Counted from the first letter of the stretch, positions 42,530 through 53,224 are shown. The stretch is 56,345 bases of DNA from an uncultured Bacteroidales bacterium (GCA_947175535.1 CAMWNF010000003.1:1-56345); one strand, 5' to 3'. Notes: a model not told the origin generated them from the letters alone. Numbers and translations are program-made.

Positions 42530-43327
42530 ATGATACTACGATTATTATTAGGAATAATAGCATTATTATTAGTTGATTATGCTAATGCCAAGAATTTACA
42601 CGGCATCTTTAGAATGTCTTTTTCTGAAGCCGAAGATTCAACATTGATTACACCGATGAGTGTATTTAATGAGTACAAAAATGATTTAAGTGACTGTGAT
42701 ACAAAAATAACAATTCCGAATGATTTCGAACCTATTGACTTAAGAACTTCATCTTTCTACATAAGGAGCTCGCCTTGTTTCCCGGATACGCCCCAATCAA
42801 TATATCCTTTGGGCCTACAAAATCGGGATAAAAGCGTTATGATGCTATTTCCAACGCTTTATTTCGACATGGGCAATGAAACGTTACGCCGGGGAGCAGA
42901 AATAGAAAAAGAAATTAGAGCTAATTTTAAAGATTGTGACCTTGATGTCAATCCGTACGTTGCAATCTATAATGTTAAAGGGAAAAAAAATGCCGCCAAT
43001 GCAGATACGCTGGCAATCTATGAATTAAACCCTAAAAACTGTTCAGCTCTATATTCTGAAGAATTCCCTTACTGCATAGGCATTTATCTACGTAAAGCCG
43101 AGCATCCCGGTTTGCTGCTTAAATTACTTTTGAACAAAGATACTTACACCGATAAAGAAAAATATATCAAACTTATGCTCGACACTATAAAGTACGGCGA
43201 CAATTCAACCCGTCTAACAATGATAGAGGAGCAATTGAAAGGACATTACACTGATTTAGGCTTCCCATCTGTTCCTCGTCACCCGTATAAAGCCCAACCG
43301 GTAATGGATGAAATTTCTACGGATTAA
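42530..43327 (+). CDS. secreted protein of unknown function (265 aa)
   Basis: Signal peptide LLLGIIALLLVDYANA with likely cleavage before KNLHG. The mature chain has five cysteines (SDCDT, SPCFP, KDCDL, KNCSA, PYCIG), a central region ending in DVNPYVAIYNVKGKKN, and a C-terminal helical part (LLLKLLLNKDTYTDKEKYIKLMLDTI). No family was recognised. It lies 13 bases after the peptidase gene and 26 before the transglutaminase-like gene, so it belongs to the same transcript. It may be the substrate or a chaperone of the cluster. Confidence 0.7.
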   Translation: MILRLLLGIIALLLVDYANAKNLHGIFRMSFSEAEDSTLITPMSVFNEYKNDLSDCDTKITIPNDFEPIDLRTSSFYIRSSPCFPDTPQSIYPLGLQNRDKSVMMLFPTLYFDMGNETLRRGAEIEKEIRANFKDCDLDVNPYVAIYNVKGKKNAANADTLAIYELNPKNCSALYSEEFPYCIGIYLRKAEHPGLLLKLLLNKDTYTDKEKYIKLMLDTIKYGDNSTRLTMIEEQLKGHYTDLGFPSVPRHPYKAQPVMDEISTD

Positions 43328-43353
43328 CCAATTGCTAGTAAAATATCCTTTCA

Positions 43354-45333
43354 ATGAATCATAGTTTAAGACCAATCGTATATTTTTTGTGGATATCAAT
43401 TTTATTTTTAAAAAATACCGGCTGTACCACAAATTATTCGCCAATAGAATCTTCACTGAACATCTCCGGTTCAAATCAAAAAGAACTGCAGAAAGTACTT
43501 GACTATTATGCTGACGACTCATTAAAACTTGAAGCGGCTAAGTATTTGATTGAAAACATGCCGGGACATTTTTCATTTGTTGATACCATTCCAGTAAACC
43601 ACTTCTATGATTCTTTGGATTCACTCCTCACTGTAATGCAGGATCAGCCATATTCTGAAATTGCTGATTCCGTAAAGAGTATATATTATCGCAACAAGAT
43701 AGAAGATTTAGAAACAATTGATGATATTTGTGTTATCAAATCAGATTTCTTAATCGATAATATTGATCGTGCATTTGAGGTTTGGGAAAATGTTCCGTGG
43801 TGTCGCGGACTTAATTTTGATGAGTTCTGTGAATATATCCTTCCTTACAAAGTAGCGGAGACCCAAGAACTTAAGCCATGGCGAGCAGAATATAATGCCA
43901 TCATTGCCGATTCGCTGGAACGAATGATGAGTTGCTCACTTTATCGTATTTCAGCGTTTCAAGCGGCTGAATTTGTCAATAATTGTCTCAAAAATGAATT
44001 CTGTCGCGATCCCGATGATCAGACCATGCCGCCAATGTTCTATCGACCTCTGACTCGTCTGAGAGTACCCTACAGCACATGCGAAGACTTATGCCTTTCA
44101 GGTATCAGCATTTTTCGGGCAGCAGGTATTCCGGTCGCCATAGATTATGTACCGTTATGGGGGTATGGGAATCGCGGTCATTCGTGGGCTATAGTACGCG
44201 CTCCTAACGGTCATGATATGCCTTTTGTCCCTATTCACATGTCTCCTTATGTACAGCATAAGATAAACGAAACAATTTCTAAAGTCTATCGTCGAACCTA
44301 TGCCCGCAACCAAGAATTAGTAAAATTAAATGATGGCTCACGATTTGTGCCCGAGACATTTAGGAATATTTTTCAGCGTGACGTTACACCGCTATATGCC
44401 GATACTAAAAATATCGACTTAAAAATCAATATTCCCGATAATGAATATGCCTATCTGTGTACAACAAGCCGTTCGTTCTGGCAGCCAATAGCGTTTACCC
44501 AAGTAAAAGACGGAAAGGCAAAATTTATTGATATGGGGAAAGGATGTATCTATCTACCTGTCTATTTCGACAAAAATGGTAATATGATATCATTTACAGA
44601 GCCTTTCAAACTCGACTGGGATGGGTCAATTCAATACTTAAATGCGAATTTTGACAAAACGATTAATGCGACTTTGTATCGCAAAGGTCCATTGCTCGAA
44701 TATGCGTGGCGGGTGGCAGTTATGATGGAGAACGGTCAATTCGAAGCATCTAATTCTCCGGATTTCAAACAGTCTGTCACCGTGGGTTCTGTTACTACTC
44801 CAGCCGACCAAGCCGGCGAAATAAATATCCCTGACAGCATAGGAAGTTATAGATATTGGCGGTATATCCAACGCGGAGATTCCGCAAAGTGCTATCTTGG
44901 TGAATTAACTTTTATCAATGATAGCAGTAACATAACCGATAAAGGCAAAGTAATTGGTAATTTTATAGAATCCCAAAATGATATTCTAAGTGATGGTAGA
45001 AGAGCTTTTGATGGAGATGTGCTTACCCCCCTTTCTTTTACTCGCCCGAATGAAGCGTGGGTTGGTCTTGATTTCGGGAAACCTGTATCTATTGATAAAA
45101 TTCGTTATGTACCCCGAAGCGATGGAGATATGATAGAACCCGGGGATGCATATGAGCTTAAATATTGGCACAATGGTATGTGGCAGACTCTTGACAGAAA
45201 GGTCGCAACAACCGTTTCAATAGATTTCGAAAACATCCCATCCAACACTATATATATTCTAAGAAACTTGACGAAAGGAAAAAGCGAACGGATTTTTATG
45301 ATTGACGAAGAAGGCAAGCAAATTTGGTGGTAA
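43354..45333 (+). CDS. transglutaminase-like lipoprotein with discoidin-like C-terminal domain
   Basis: 659 aa. Probable lipobox ILFLKNTGC. The central domain has the transglutaminase-core order: C243 in the helix CEDLCLSGISIFRAAGIPVAI, H276 in NRGHSWAIV, and D288 in NGHDMPF. After beta-rich linker regions the last 150 residues resemble an F5/8 type C (discoidin) sandwich: RRAFDGDVLTPLSF, WVGLDFGKPVSIDKIRYVPR, WHNGMWQTLD. Such architecture occurs in Bacteroidales exported proteins and could crosslink, hydrolyse or amidate peptides at the surface. Last gene of the island; the aldolase follows after 158 bases with its own promoter box. Confidence 0.78.
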   Translation: MNHSLRPIVYFLWISILFLKNTGCTTNYSPIESSLNISGSNQKELQKVLDYYADDSLKLEAAKYLIENMPGHFSFVDTIPVNHFYDSLDSLLTVMQDQPYSEIADSVKSIYYRNKIEDLETIDDICVIKSDFLIDNIDRAFEVWENVPWCRGLNFDEFCEYILPYKVAETQELKPWRAEYNAIIADSLERMMSCSLYRISAFQAAEFVNNCLKNEFCRDPDDQTMPPMFYRPLTRLRVPYSTCEDLCLSGISIFRAAGIPVAIDYVPLWGYGNRGHSWAIVRAPNGHDMPFVPIHMSPYVQHKINETISKVYRRTYARNQELVKLNDGSRFVPETFRNIFQRDVTPLYADTKNIDLKINIPDNEYAYLCTTSRSFWQPIAFTQVKDGKAKFIDMGKGCIYLPVYFDKNGNMISFTEPFKLDWDGSIQYLNANFDKTINATLYRKGPLLEYAWRVAVMMENGQFEASNSPDFKQSVTVGSVTTPADQAGEINIPDSIGSYRYWRYIQRGDSAKCYLGELTFINDSSNITDKGKVIGNFIESQNDILSDGRRAFDGDVLTPLSFTRPNEAWVGLDFGKPVSIDKIRYVPRSDGDMIEPGDAYELKYWHNGMWQTLDRKVATTVSIDFENIPSNTIYILRNLTKGKSERIFMIDEEGKQIWW

Positions 45334-45411
45334 ATTTTTATCCTTGTAACATTACTGAAAATTTTCATGAATTATAACAGAGTGAGTTGAGGCTGTTTGA
45401 AAAATAATTCT

Positions 45412-45419
45412 TATTTTTG
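45412..45419 (+). promoter_or_regulatory. -7 box of the aldolase gene
   Basis: TATTTTTG, exact consensus, 72 bases before ATG. The -33 spacing is unclear. Confidence 0.55.
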
Positions 45420-45491
45420 CAGTGAGTTTGAACGAATCAATCTCTACATACATAAAACAATAGTTTTCACCCAAATAACTCAAACTTCAAA

Positions 45492-46490
45492 ATGGTAAGT
45501 TACAAAGACTTAGGCCTCGTGAACACTCGCGAAATGTTTGCTAAGGCTATCAAAGGCGGTTACGCTATCCCTGCCTTCAACTTCAACAACATGGAACAGC
45601 TTCAGGCTATCATCAAAGCTGCTGCTGAAGAAAAATCTCCCGTTATCCTCCAGGTTTCGAAAGGCGCCCGTAACTACGCTAACGCTACCCTTCTCCGTTA
45701 CATGGCTGAAGGCGCAGTTGAATATGCAAAAGAACTCGGTTGGGAACATCCCCAGATCGTGCTACACCTCGACCACGGTGACTCTTTCGAACTCTGCAAG
45801 AGCTGTATCGACAGCGGTTTCTCTTCTGTAATGATCGACGGTTCTCACCTCCCCTACGAAGAAAACGTTGCCCTCACAAAGAAAGTATGTGACTACGCTC
45901 ACCAGTTCGACGTAACAGTCGAAGGCGAACTCGGCGTGCTCGCCGGCGTTGAAGATGAAGTTTCTGCCGACCATCACACTTACACCGACCCCGAAGAAGT
46001 TATCGATTTCGCTACCCGCACAGGCTGCGACTCACTCGCTATCTCTATCGGCACATCTCACGGCGCTTACAAATTCACTCCCGAGCAGTGCACACGCAAC
46101 GCAGAAGGCAAACTCGTTCCCCCGCCTCTGGCATTCGACGTTCTCGATGCAGTTATGGAAAAACTCCCCGGTTTCCCCATCGTGCTCCATGGTTCGTCTT
46201 CAGTTCCCCAGGAAGAAGTTGACACCATCAACATGTTCGGCGGCAAACTTCCCGATGCAATCGGCATCCCCGAAGAACAGCTCCGCAAAGCAGCCAAGAG
46301 CGCAGTTTGCAAAATCAACATCGACTCTGACAGCCGTCTCGCTATGACAGCTGCTGTCCGCAAAGTCTTTGCTGAAAAGCCCGCTGAGTTCGACCCCCGC
46401 AAATACCTCGGTCCGGCTCGCGACAACATGGAAAAACTCTATCGTCACAAGATTGTCAACGTGCTCGGCAGCGCCGGCAAAGCTGAATAA
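45492..46490 (+). CDS. fba: class II fructose-1,6-bisphosphate aldolase
   Basis: 332 aa, zinc-dependent class II aldolase of glycolysis and gluconeogenesis. Seen: YAIPAFNFNN near the start, HLDHGD at 92-97 with the catalytic Asp and a zinc-binding His, EGELGVLAGVEDE, and PIVLHGSSSVP with the second zinc His region. Codon use is strongly biased to C-ending codons, as in PFP. Together with PFP it probably forms a formerly adjacent glycolytic pair now split by the island. Terminator follows. Confidence 0.96.
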   Translation: MVSYKDLGLVNTREMFAKAIKGGYAIPAFNFNNMEQLQAIIKAAAEEKSPVILQVSKGARNYANATLLRYMAEGAVEYAKELGWEHPQIVLHLDHGDSFELCKSCIDSGFSSVMIDGSHLPYEENVALTKKVCDYAHQFDVTVEGELGVLAGVEDEVSADHHTYTDPEEVIDFATRTGCDSLAISIGTSHGAYKFTPEQCTRNAEGKLVPPPLAFDVLDAVMEKLPGFPIVLHGSSSVPQEEVDTINMFGGKLPDAIGIPEEQLRKAAKSAVCKINIDSDSRLAMTAAVRKVFAEKPAEFDPRKYLGPARDNMEKLYRHKIVNVLGSAGKAE

Positions 46491-46512
46491 TCTGTAGCCG
46501 ATTAAATAACTT

Positions 46513-46551
46513 ATAAAGGCTGCGTCATCACAGGCGCAGCCTTTATGTTTT
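46513..46551 (+). terminator. terminator of the aldolase gene
   Basis: Perfect 12-bp stem (46513-46524 with 46535-46546) followed by a T-rich stretch. Confidence 0.9.
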
Positions 46552-46616
46552 TATTATATGAACTATTTTCTCTCTCCGATTGTTCTTCAAGTATATATAA
46601 CTTTAACCATCACATT

Positions 46617-47270
46617 ATGAAATTCTCAAAGACATTCCTTATTCTCGCCTTTGCCGCAGTCTGCTCACTCTCAGCGTCAGCTACAGGAGATCTTAAAGAC
46701 CTGCTCAACTCAGTTTCTTCCGGCTCATCTGACAAAGGTTCAAATCCGCTTGGGGCTATCGGAAATGCGATTTCAAATCTCACCGCATCTTCAAAATTTG
46801 AACTCGCCGACTTGCGCGGAACATGGAACTATGAATCTCCCGCTGTTACATTCAAAAGCGACAACGCCCTTCAGAAAGTAGGAGGCGCGGCAGCTGCCAC
46901 AACTATCGAAAACAAAATAGCTCCTTACTATCAGAAAGCCGGAGTTACAGCTCTAAAACTAACAGTCGATGAAAATAACAATTTCACAATGTCGCTGAAA
47001 AAAGGCACTCTGAAAGGAACTGTAAGCAAAGACGACCAAGGTAACCTTCAGTTCAACTTCAACGCCTTCGGCAAGATAAAACTCGGCAAGATTAGCGCAT
47101 ATGCAACAAAATCCGGCAAGACGCTCAACCTTACTTTCGATGTTTCGAAACTTATTTCGATAGTCAAAACAGTGTCTTCAGTGTCAGGCATCTCCAGTCT
47201 CAATACAATCAGCTCTTTGCTGTCATCATATGATGGCATCTATGCCGGATTCAAGCTCAAAGCAAATTAA
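46617..47270 (+). CDS. DUF4923 family lipocalin-like secreted protein
   Basis: 217 aa from ATG 46617; the frame extends upstream into the aldolase terminator, so that part is not used. Signal peptide TFLILAFAAVCSLSASA. The mature protein starts DLKDLLNSVSSG, then LRGTWNYESPAVTFKSDNALQKVGGAAAATTIENKIAPYY, typical of the DUF4923 family of Bacteroidales, described as lipocalin-like. Function unknown. A near-consensus -7 box TAACTTTA lies at 46598-46605. Single-gene unit with a terminator at 47296-47338. Confidence 0.88.
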   Translation: MKFSKTFLILAFAAVCSLSASATGDLKDLLNSVSSGSSDKGSNPLGAIGNAISNLTASSKFELADLRGTWNYESPAVTFKSDNALQKVGGAAAATTIENKIAPYYQKAGVTALKLTVDENNNFTMSLKKGTLKGTVSKDDQGNLQFNFNAFGKIKLGKISAYATKSGKTLNLTFDVSKLISIVKTVSSVSGISSLNTISSLLSSYDGIYAGFKLKAN

Positions 47271-47295
47271 AGATATATCGTGCAACGATTATAGT

Positions 47296-47338
47296 AGACT
47301 CTTGATTGTTTAATTTATAAATGCTCAAGAGTCTTTTT
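47296..47338 (+). terminator. terminator overlapping the presumed TrkH start
   Basis: Perfect 10-bp stem (47296-47305 with 47325-47334) followed by T-rich sequence. It covers the ATG at 47321 of the next gene, which raises doubt about that start. Confidence 0.75.
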
Positions 47339-49189
47339 CATAAAAGCAAACTTCTGACGAAGCGCTATGGAAACAAAATGGCGCTTCGCAGACGTCATTT
47401 TGTCCACCACTTCAATTATCTTATTACAAAAGTTGGCACCTTTGTCAACGTAGCGGCAATACTTGCAGCCCTCTTCTGTCTTATAGAACTGACTCTATAC
47501 TTCGGTTTCGACCGCACAGCGTCAGAGGCATTCGCTATAAAAAGACTTTTCAGAATACCACAGGCGGTTTTCGGTCTCAACATTCTTATAAATCTTTTGG
47601 GAAACGTCCATCCCAAAATCAGGAATGTAAGGATACTGAAATGGGTAGTCAACTCCGCCCTCGTTATATCGGTAATCGCGTGGATTTATCCACGACCTTC
47701 GTCACCATGGCTTCCGTTACTCTCCCGAATTATATATAGCGATACGTTTCTCCTCGCCGTTCTCTCTTCATACTCCATACTTGAATTGTGTCAGGCTGTG
47801 ATGCGCGTCATCCACCGTCGCACCAATCCCGCACTGATACTCTCCGGCAGTTTCATCGTCTTTATTCTGATAGGGTCGTTTCTTCTGATGCTGCCTAAAT
47901 GCACCACTCAACCGATAAGTTATGTCGATTCGCTTTTCGTATCGACAAGCGCGGTCTGCATAACAGGATTAACCCCTGTCGACATACCATCTACCTTCAC
48001 ACCGCTCGGCTTGCTGATACTCAGCATTCTCATTCAGATAGGCGGATTGGGCGTGATAACATTCACCAGCTTTTTCGCGATATTTTTCAGCGGGGCACCA
48101 TCGATATATAGTCAGTTACTTATAAAAGATGTGATATATTCCAAGACGATAAACAACCTCATTCCCACCCTGCTCTATATACTCGCATTTACCGTTACAG
48201 TCGAACTAATCGGAGCTGTAGGAGTATATTTCACAATCCCTGCTACTTTAGGATTGTCAATAACAGATAAACTGATTTTTGCTGGTTTCCACTCTTTATC
48301 TTCATTCTGCAATGCAGGTTTTTCATGTTTGCCCGGAGGAATGGCAAATCCGGCTCTGATGAACGGCACTCAGTCAATCTATGTTGTCACGTCTATCCTG
48401 ATTTTTGCGGGAGCTGTGGGGTTCCCAATCCTCGTGAACTGCAAGGACATTTTTGTCTCTTGGATAAAACGGCTATTCTCTTTCTCAAAAGGACTCCGGG
48501 TCAATCGTAGGCTTCATGTCTACGACCTTAACACTAAACTCGTGCTGATAACTACACTATCTATTCTCGCTGTAGGCTCCATAGCATTTTTCATACTTGA
48601 ATATGACAACACTCTTGCCGGAATGTCAGTTGAAAAGAAAATAACTCAATCGGTTTTCAACTCATTGATACCCCGAAGCGCAGGATTTTCATCTGTAAAT
48701 CCTGCTATGTTTATGCCTCTGACGCTTCTGCTTATAGTCGTGCAGATGTGGATAGGCGGTGCATCTCAGTCTCTCGCCGGCGGTATAAAAGTAAATACAT
48801 TCGCCACGGTCATTCTAAATCTGCGGGCAATCATCCGCGGACAGTCTGCAGCAACAGCATTCGGCAGACAGATAACCCATGGTTCGAGCCGACGTGCCTA
48901 TGCTGTACTTGCCATTTCAATCGGCGCATTTCTCACTTACGCTATTGCGGTAATTGCACTCGAACCAGCTCTATCTGTCAAAGCATTGCTATTTGAGGTT
49001 ACATCGGCACTGTTCACGGTCGGCTCATCGCTCGGCATCACCGAGCAACTTTCACCGGCGTCAAAAATAATCCTTTCGACCGCAATGTTTGTCGGTCGTG
49101 TCGGTATATTGTCACTTCTGATTGGTTTCGCCTCACAATACCGCGACAAATCTCCTCATTATCCATCTGAAAGCATAATAATAAGCTAA
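47321..49189 (+). CDS. trkH: Trk/Ktr-type potassium uptake membrane subunit
   Basis: 622 aa from ATG 47321, or 603 aa from ATG 47378. The later start has GGAAACAAA directly before it and avoids the terminator hairpin, so it may be the true one; I list the longer frame. Four repeated pore segments of the TrkH/KtrB superfamily are visible (SAVCITGLTPVD, HSLSSFCNAGFS, IPRSAGFSSVNP, LFTVGSSLGITEQL), each with the conserved filter glycine. An extra N-terminal pair of helices is typical of Bacteroidetes members. It pairs with the NAD-binding subunit encoded 12 bases downstream. Confidence 0.9.
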   Translation: MLKSLFHKSKLLTKRYGNKMALRRRHFVHHFNYLITKVGTFVNVAAILAALFCLIELTLYFGFDRTASEAFAIKRLFRIPQAVFGLNILINLLGNVHPKIRNVRILKWVVNSALVISVIAWIYPRPSSPWLPLLSRIIYSDTFLLAVLSSYSILELCQAVMRVIHRRTNPALILSGSFIVFILIGSFLLMLPKCTTQPISYVDSLFVSTSAVCITGLTPVDIPSTFTPLGLLILSILIQIGGLGVITFTSFFAIFFSGAPSIYSQLLIKDVIYSKTINNLIPTLLYILAFTVTVELIGAVGVYFTIPATLGLSITDKLIFAGFHSLSSFCNAGFSCLPGGMANPALMNGTQSIYVVTSILIFAGAVGFPILVNCKDIFVSWIKRLFSFSKGLRVNRRLHVYDLNTKLVLITTLSILAVGSIAFFILEYDNTLAGMSVEKKITQSVFNSLIPRSAGFSSVNPAMFMPLTLLLIVVQMWIGGASQSLAGGIKVNTFATVILNLRAIIRGQSAATAFGRQITHGSSRRAYAVLAISIGAFLTYAIAVIALEPALSVKALLFEVTSALFTVGSSLGITEQLSPASKIILSTAMFVGRVGILSLLIGFASQYRDKSPHYPSESIIIS

Positions 49190-49201
49190 AAATCAACTGT
49201 C

Positions 49202-49891
49202 ATGAAATATCTCATCATTGGTTTAGGAATCTACGGGTCAAATCTCGCCCTTGATCTCGCGGCTCTCGGTCACGAAGTCATCGGCGCTGATAACCGCCAA
49301 AGCAACATTGAAGCCATCAAAGACTATATTTCAACTGTCTATCATGTAGATTCAACGGAAGAGAGCGCGTTAAATGTCTTGCCGCTTAAAAATGTTGACG
49401 TAGTCATCGTTGCCATAGGCGAAAACTTCGGTGCAAGCGTTAAAACGGTCGCGCTGCTGAAAAAACTCGGAGTGAATCATATCTATGCACGCGCTATCGA
49501 CAAACTTCATGAATCAATTCTCGAAGGTTTCGACATCGACCGTATATTAACTCCCGAGCAGCGCGCTGCCGCCGATCTTACAGACGAGATGGAACTCGGT
49601 TCGAAGGTTACATCGATGAAAATCGATGCGCAGACCTACATTCTTAAATTCAAAGTACCCCAATATTTTGTCGGAGACTTATATAATAATCTTGACTTTG
49701 AAAATTATAATCTTAAAATTGTAGCCGCTACTCGACCGGAGAATAAGACTAATTTACTCGGAATATCTCGAAAGGAGCAAGTTGCGATTGATTTTACAGA
49801 ATCCGATTTAACAGTCGAAGCCGACGACGAAATAACCGTCATCGGCTCCGCAAAAGGTTTCAAGGCTCTTTATCGCGAAATCAATCGCTAA
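49202..49891 (+). CDS. trkA: Trk/Ktr potassium system NAD-binding regulatory subunit
   Basis: 229 aa. Rossmann RCK-N domain with GLGIYGSNLALDLAALGHEVIGAD (G-x-G-x-x-G) and an acidic end of the second strand, then an RCK-C domain from about residue 140. Gates the potassium channel subunit encoded just upstream in response to nucleotide binding, at the cytoplasmic face. The stop lies five bases from the end of a convergent gene. Confidence 0.92.
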   Translation: MKYLIIGLGIYGSNLALDLAALGHEVIGADNRQSNIEAIKDYISTVYHVDSTEESALNVLPLKNVDVVIVAIGENFGASVKTVALLKKLGVNHIYARAIDKLHESILEGFDIDRILTPEQRAAADLTDEMELGSKVTSMKIDAQTYILKFKVPQYFVGDLYNNLDFENYNLKIVAATRPENKTNLLGISRKEQVAIDFTESDLTVEADDEITVIGSAKGFKALYREINR

Positions 49892-49896
49892 CGCAA

Positions 49897-50190
49897 TTAT
49901 ACCTCGTAATCGACGCATGCGCGGTCTGCCTTGTGTCCGGCAAGCAGTCCTGCAGCTGCTACGTGTGCGGGATGTTTTGCATAAACGTCGACATCGCTCA
50001 TCTTGTCAACGACTGCTGTCAGAACGACATCCCAACACTCGGCAGGATTTTCATTAATACCGACCTCAATCGAACGCAATACATCGATCTCGGCGGGAAG
50101 TTTTTCAAGAGCTTCCTTAAAACTCTGTGCAACGGCACGACGCTCTTCTGGTGTGCCTGTCAGTTTGAATGTTACAATATGTTTTACCAT
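49897..50190 (-). CDS. Dabb (stress-responsive alpha/beta barrel) family protein
   Basis: 97 aa. Matches the Dabb fold: MVKHIVTFKLTG start, LEKLPAEIDVLRSIEVGINE, WDVVLTAVVDKMSDVDVYAKHPAHVAA with the conserved histidine-proline pair. Small dimeric barrel; enzymatic role unknown. Last gene of a minus-strand run behind the ABC-F gene (11-base gap). Confidence 0.9.
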   Translation of the reverse strand: MVKHIVTFKLTGTPEERRAVAQSFKEALEKLPAEIDVLRSIEVGINENPAECWDVVLTAVVDKMSDVDVYAKHPAHVAAAGLLAGHKADRACVDYEV

Positions 50191-50201
50191 AATATAGGAA
50201 T

Positions 50202-51833
<1,632 letters not shown>

Positions 51834-51836
51834 CTA

Positions 51837-53147
51837 TTAGAAAAGCGCTTCGCTCAGACGTTTGAGAGCCTCAAGTTTATCCGAGCTACGAATTACCATC
51901 GAAATATTATAATTACTACCACCGTATGAAATCATTCTTACGGGAATATCGCGCAACGCAGTCACTGCAAGCGCCTCAAAACCGCGATTGTGCCATTCGA
52001 GGTCTCCGACGACACAAACTATCACCATATCGCGGTCAAACGTCACCGTGCCGAAATTCTTGAGGTCGTCGACCAGAGCGGCAAGATGACTCTCGTCATC
52101 AATCGTGACAGTCACACCGACTTCCGAAGTTGCCATCATATCGATGCTCGTCTGATGCTTTTCAAATGTTTCAAACACCTTATGCAGGAAACCGTAGGCA
52201 AGTAGCATCCTGCCTGATTTTATCTTTATTGCCGTAATATTATCCTTTGCCGCAACCGCCTTGATCTTTCCGTCGGGTGGCATATTATAAATTACAGTTC
52301 CGCGCGCCTTAGGGTCGAGTGTATTCAGCAGACGGACAGGGATATTAGCCAGTTTTGCCGGCAAGACGCAGTTGGGATGCAAAATCTTGGCTCCGAAATA
52401 AGCCAGTTCGGCAGCCTCTTCAAAATTCAACTCTCCGACCGGAGCCGTGTTTTCAACATAACGCGGGTCGTTGTTATGCATACCGTCTATATCGGTCCAT
52501 ATCTCTATCTCCTCCGCGTCAATCACCGCGCCGATAATCGAAGCCGAATAGTCACTGCCGCCTCGTTTCAGATTATCAACCTCTCCCACCGAGTTAAGAC
52601 ATATATACCCTTGCGTGAGAAAGACATCTGCATCCCTGTTAAGGTCAAGCAGACGGCGCAGACGCACGGATACATAGCGCATGTCGGGTTCGCCGTTCGC
52701 GTCAGTACGCATATAATCGAGCGCGGGGAGTAAAACGGATTTAATCCCGATTTCATTCAGATATATATTCATCAATGCTGTCGACATCAATTCTCCCTGC
52801 GCAAGTATTTCCTTACTTACTGCAAGCGAATATTCGCCGCGCACAAGCGCCCTGATAAACGAAAATCTTTCGCCAATCACAGCTTTTGCTCTTGCATGCG
52901 CACCAGGAGTAACAAACAGCTCATCAATAACCGCATTATATTTGAGGTTTAGGTGATTAAGTGTTTCCTGCGCTCCGGGAACATTTCCTTTCGACAGATA
53001 ATCTGCTATTTCAACGAGTGTATTGGTCGTCCCTGCCATTGCTGACAGAACTACGACATTGCGTCCGCTTGCCTTTATCAGACCCGCCACATGTTTAATG
53101 CGTTCAGCCGAACCGACCGACGTACCACCGAATTTAAGAACTTTCAT
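51837..53147 (-). CDS. lysC: aspartate kinase (monofunctional)
   Basis: 436 aa. Phosphorylates aspartate in the first step toward Lys, Met and Thr. Seen: KFGGTSVGSAERI at the N-terminus, LAQGELMST, RGGSDYSASIIGAVIDAEEIEIWTDIDGM, then a tandem ACT region (about residues 300-436: TAIKIKSGRMLL, GVTVTIDD, VCVVGD) for feedback control. No homoserine dehydrogenase domain. First gene of a run with the ABC-F and Dabb genes, with its own promoter box. Confidence 0.95.
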   Translation of the reverse strand: MKVLKFGGTSVGSAERIKHVAGLIKASGRNVVVLSAMAGTTNTLVEIADYLSKGNVPGAQETLNHLNLKYNAVIDELFVTPGAHARAKAVIGERFSFIRALVRGEYSLAVSKEILAQGELMSTALMNIYLNEIGIKSVLLPALDYMRTDANGEPDMRYVSVRLRRLLDLNRDADVFLTQGYICLNSVGEVDNLKRGGSDYSASIIGAVIDAEEIEIWTDIDGMHNNDPRYVENTAPVGELNFEEAAELAYFGAKILHPNCVLPAKLANIPVRLLNTLDPKARGTVIYNMPPDGKIKAVAAKDNITAIKIKSGRMLLAYGFLHKVFETFEKHQTSIDMMATSEVGVTVTIDDESHLAALVDDLKNFGTVTFDRDMVIVCVVGDLEWHNRGFEALAVTALRDIPVRMISYGGSNYNISMVIRSSDKLEALKRLSEALF

Positions 53148-53178
53148 CTACAAAGATTAATTGGTGAATTTGGGACTG

Positions 53179-53186
53179 CAAATTTA
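53179..53186 (-). promoter_or_regulatory. -7 box of the aspartate kinase gene
   Basis: TAAATTTG on the minus strand, 31 bases before the start; a partial -33 match (TCG) lies 19 bases upstream. Confidence 0.6.
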
Positions 53187-53224
53187 CAAAAAATCGCCCG
53201 TTATTCGACCATAATCTGCTGTTT

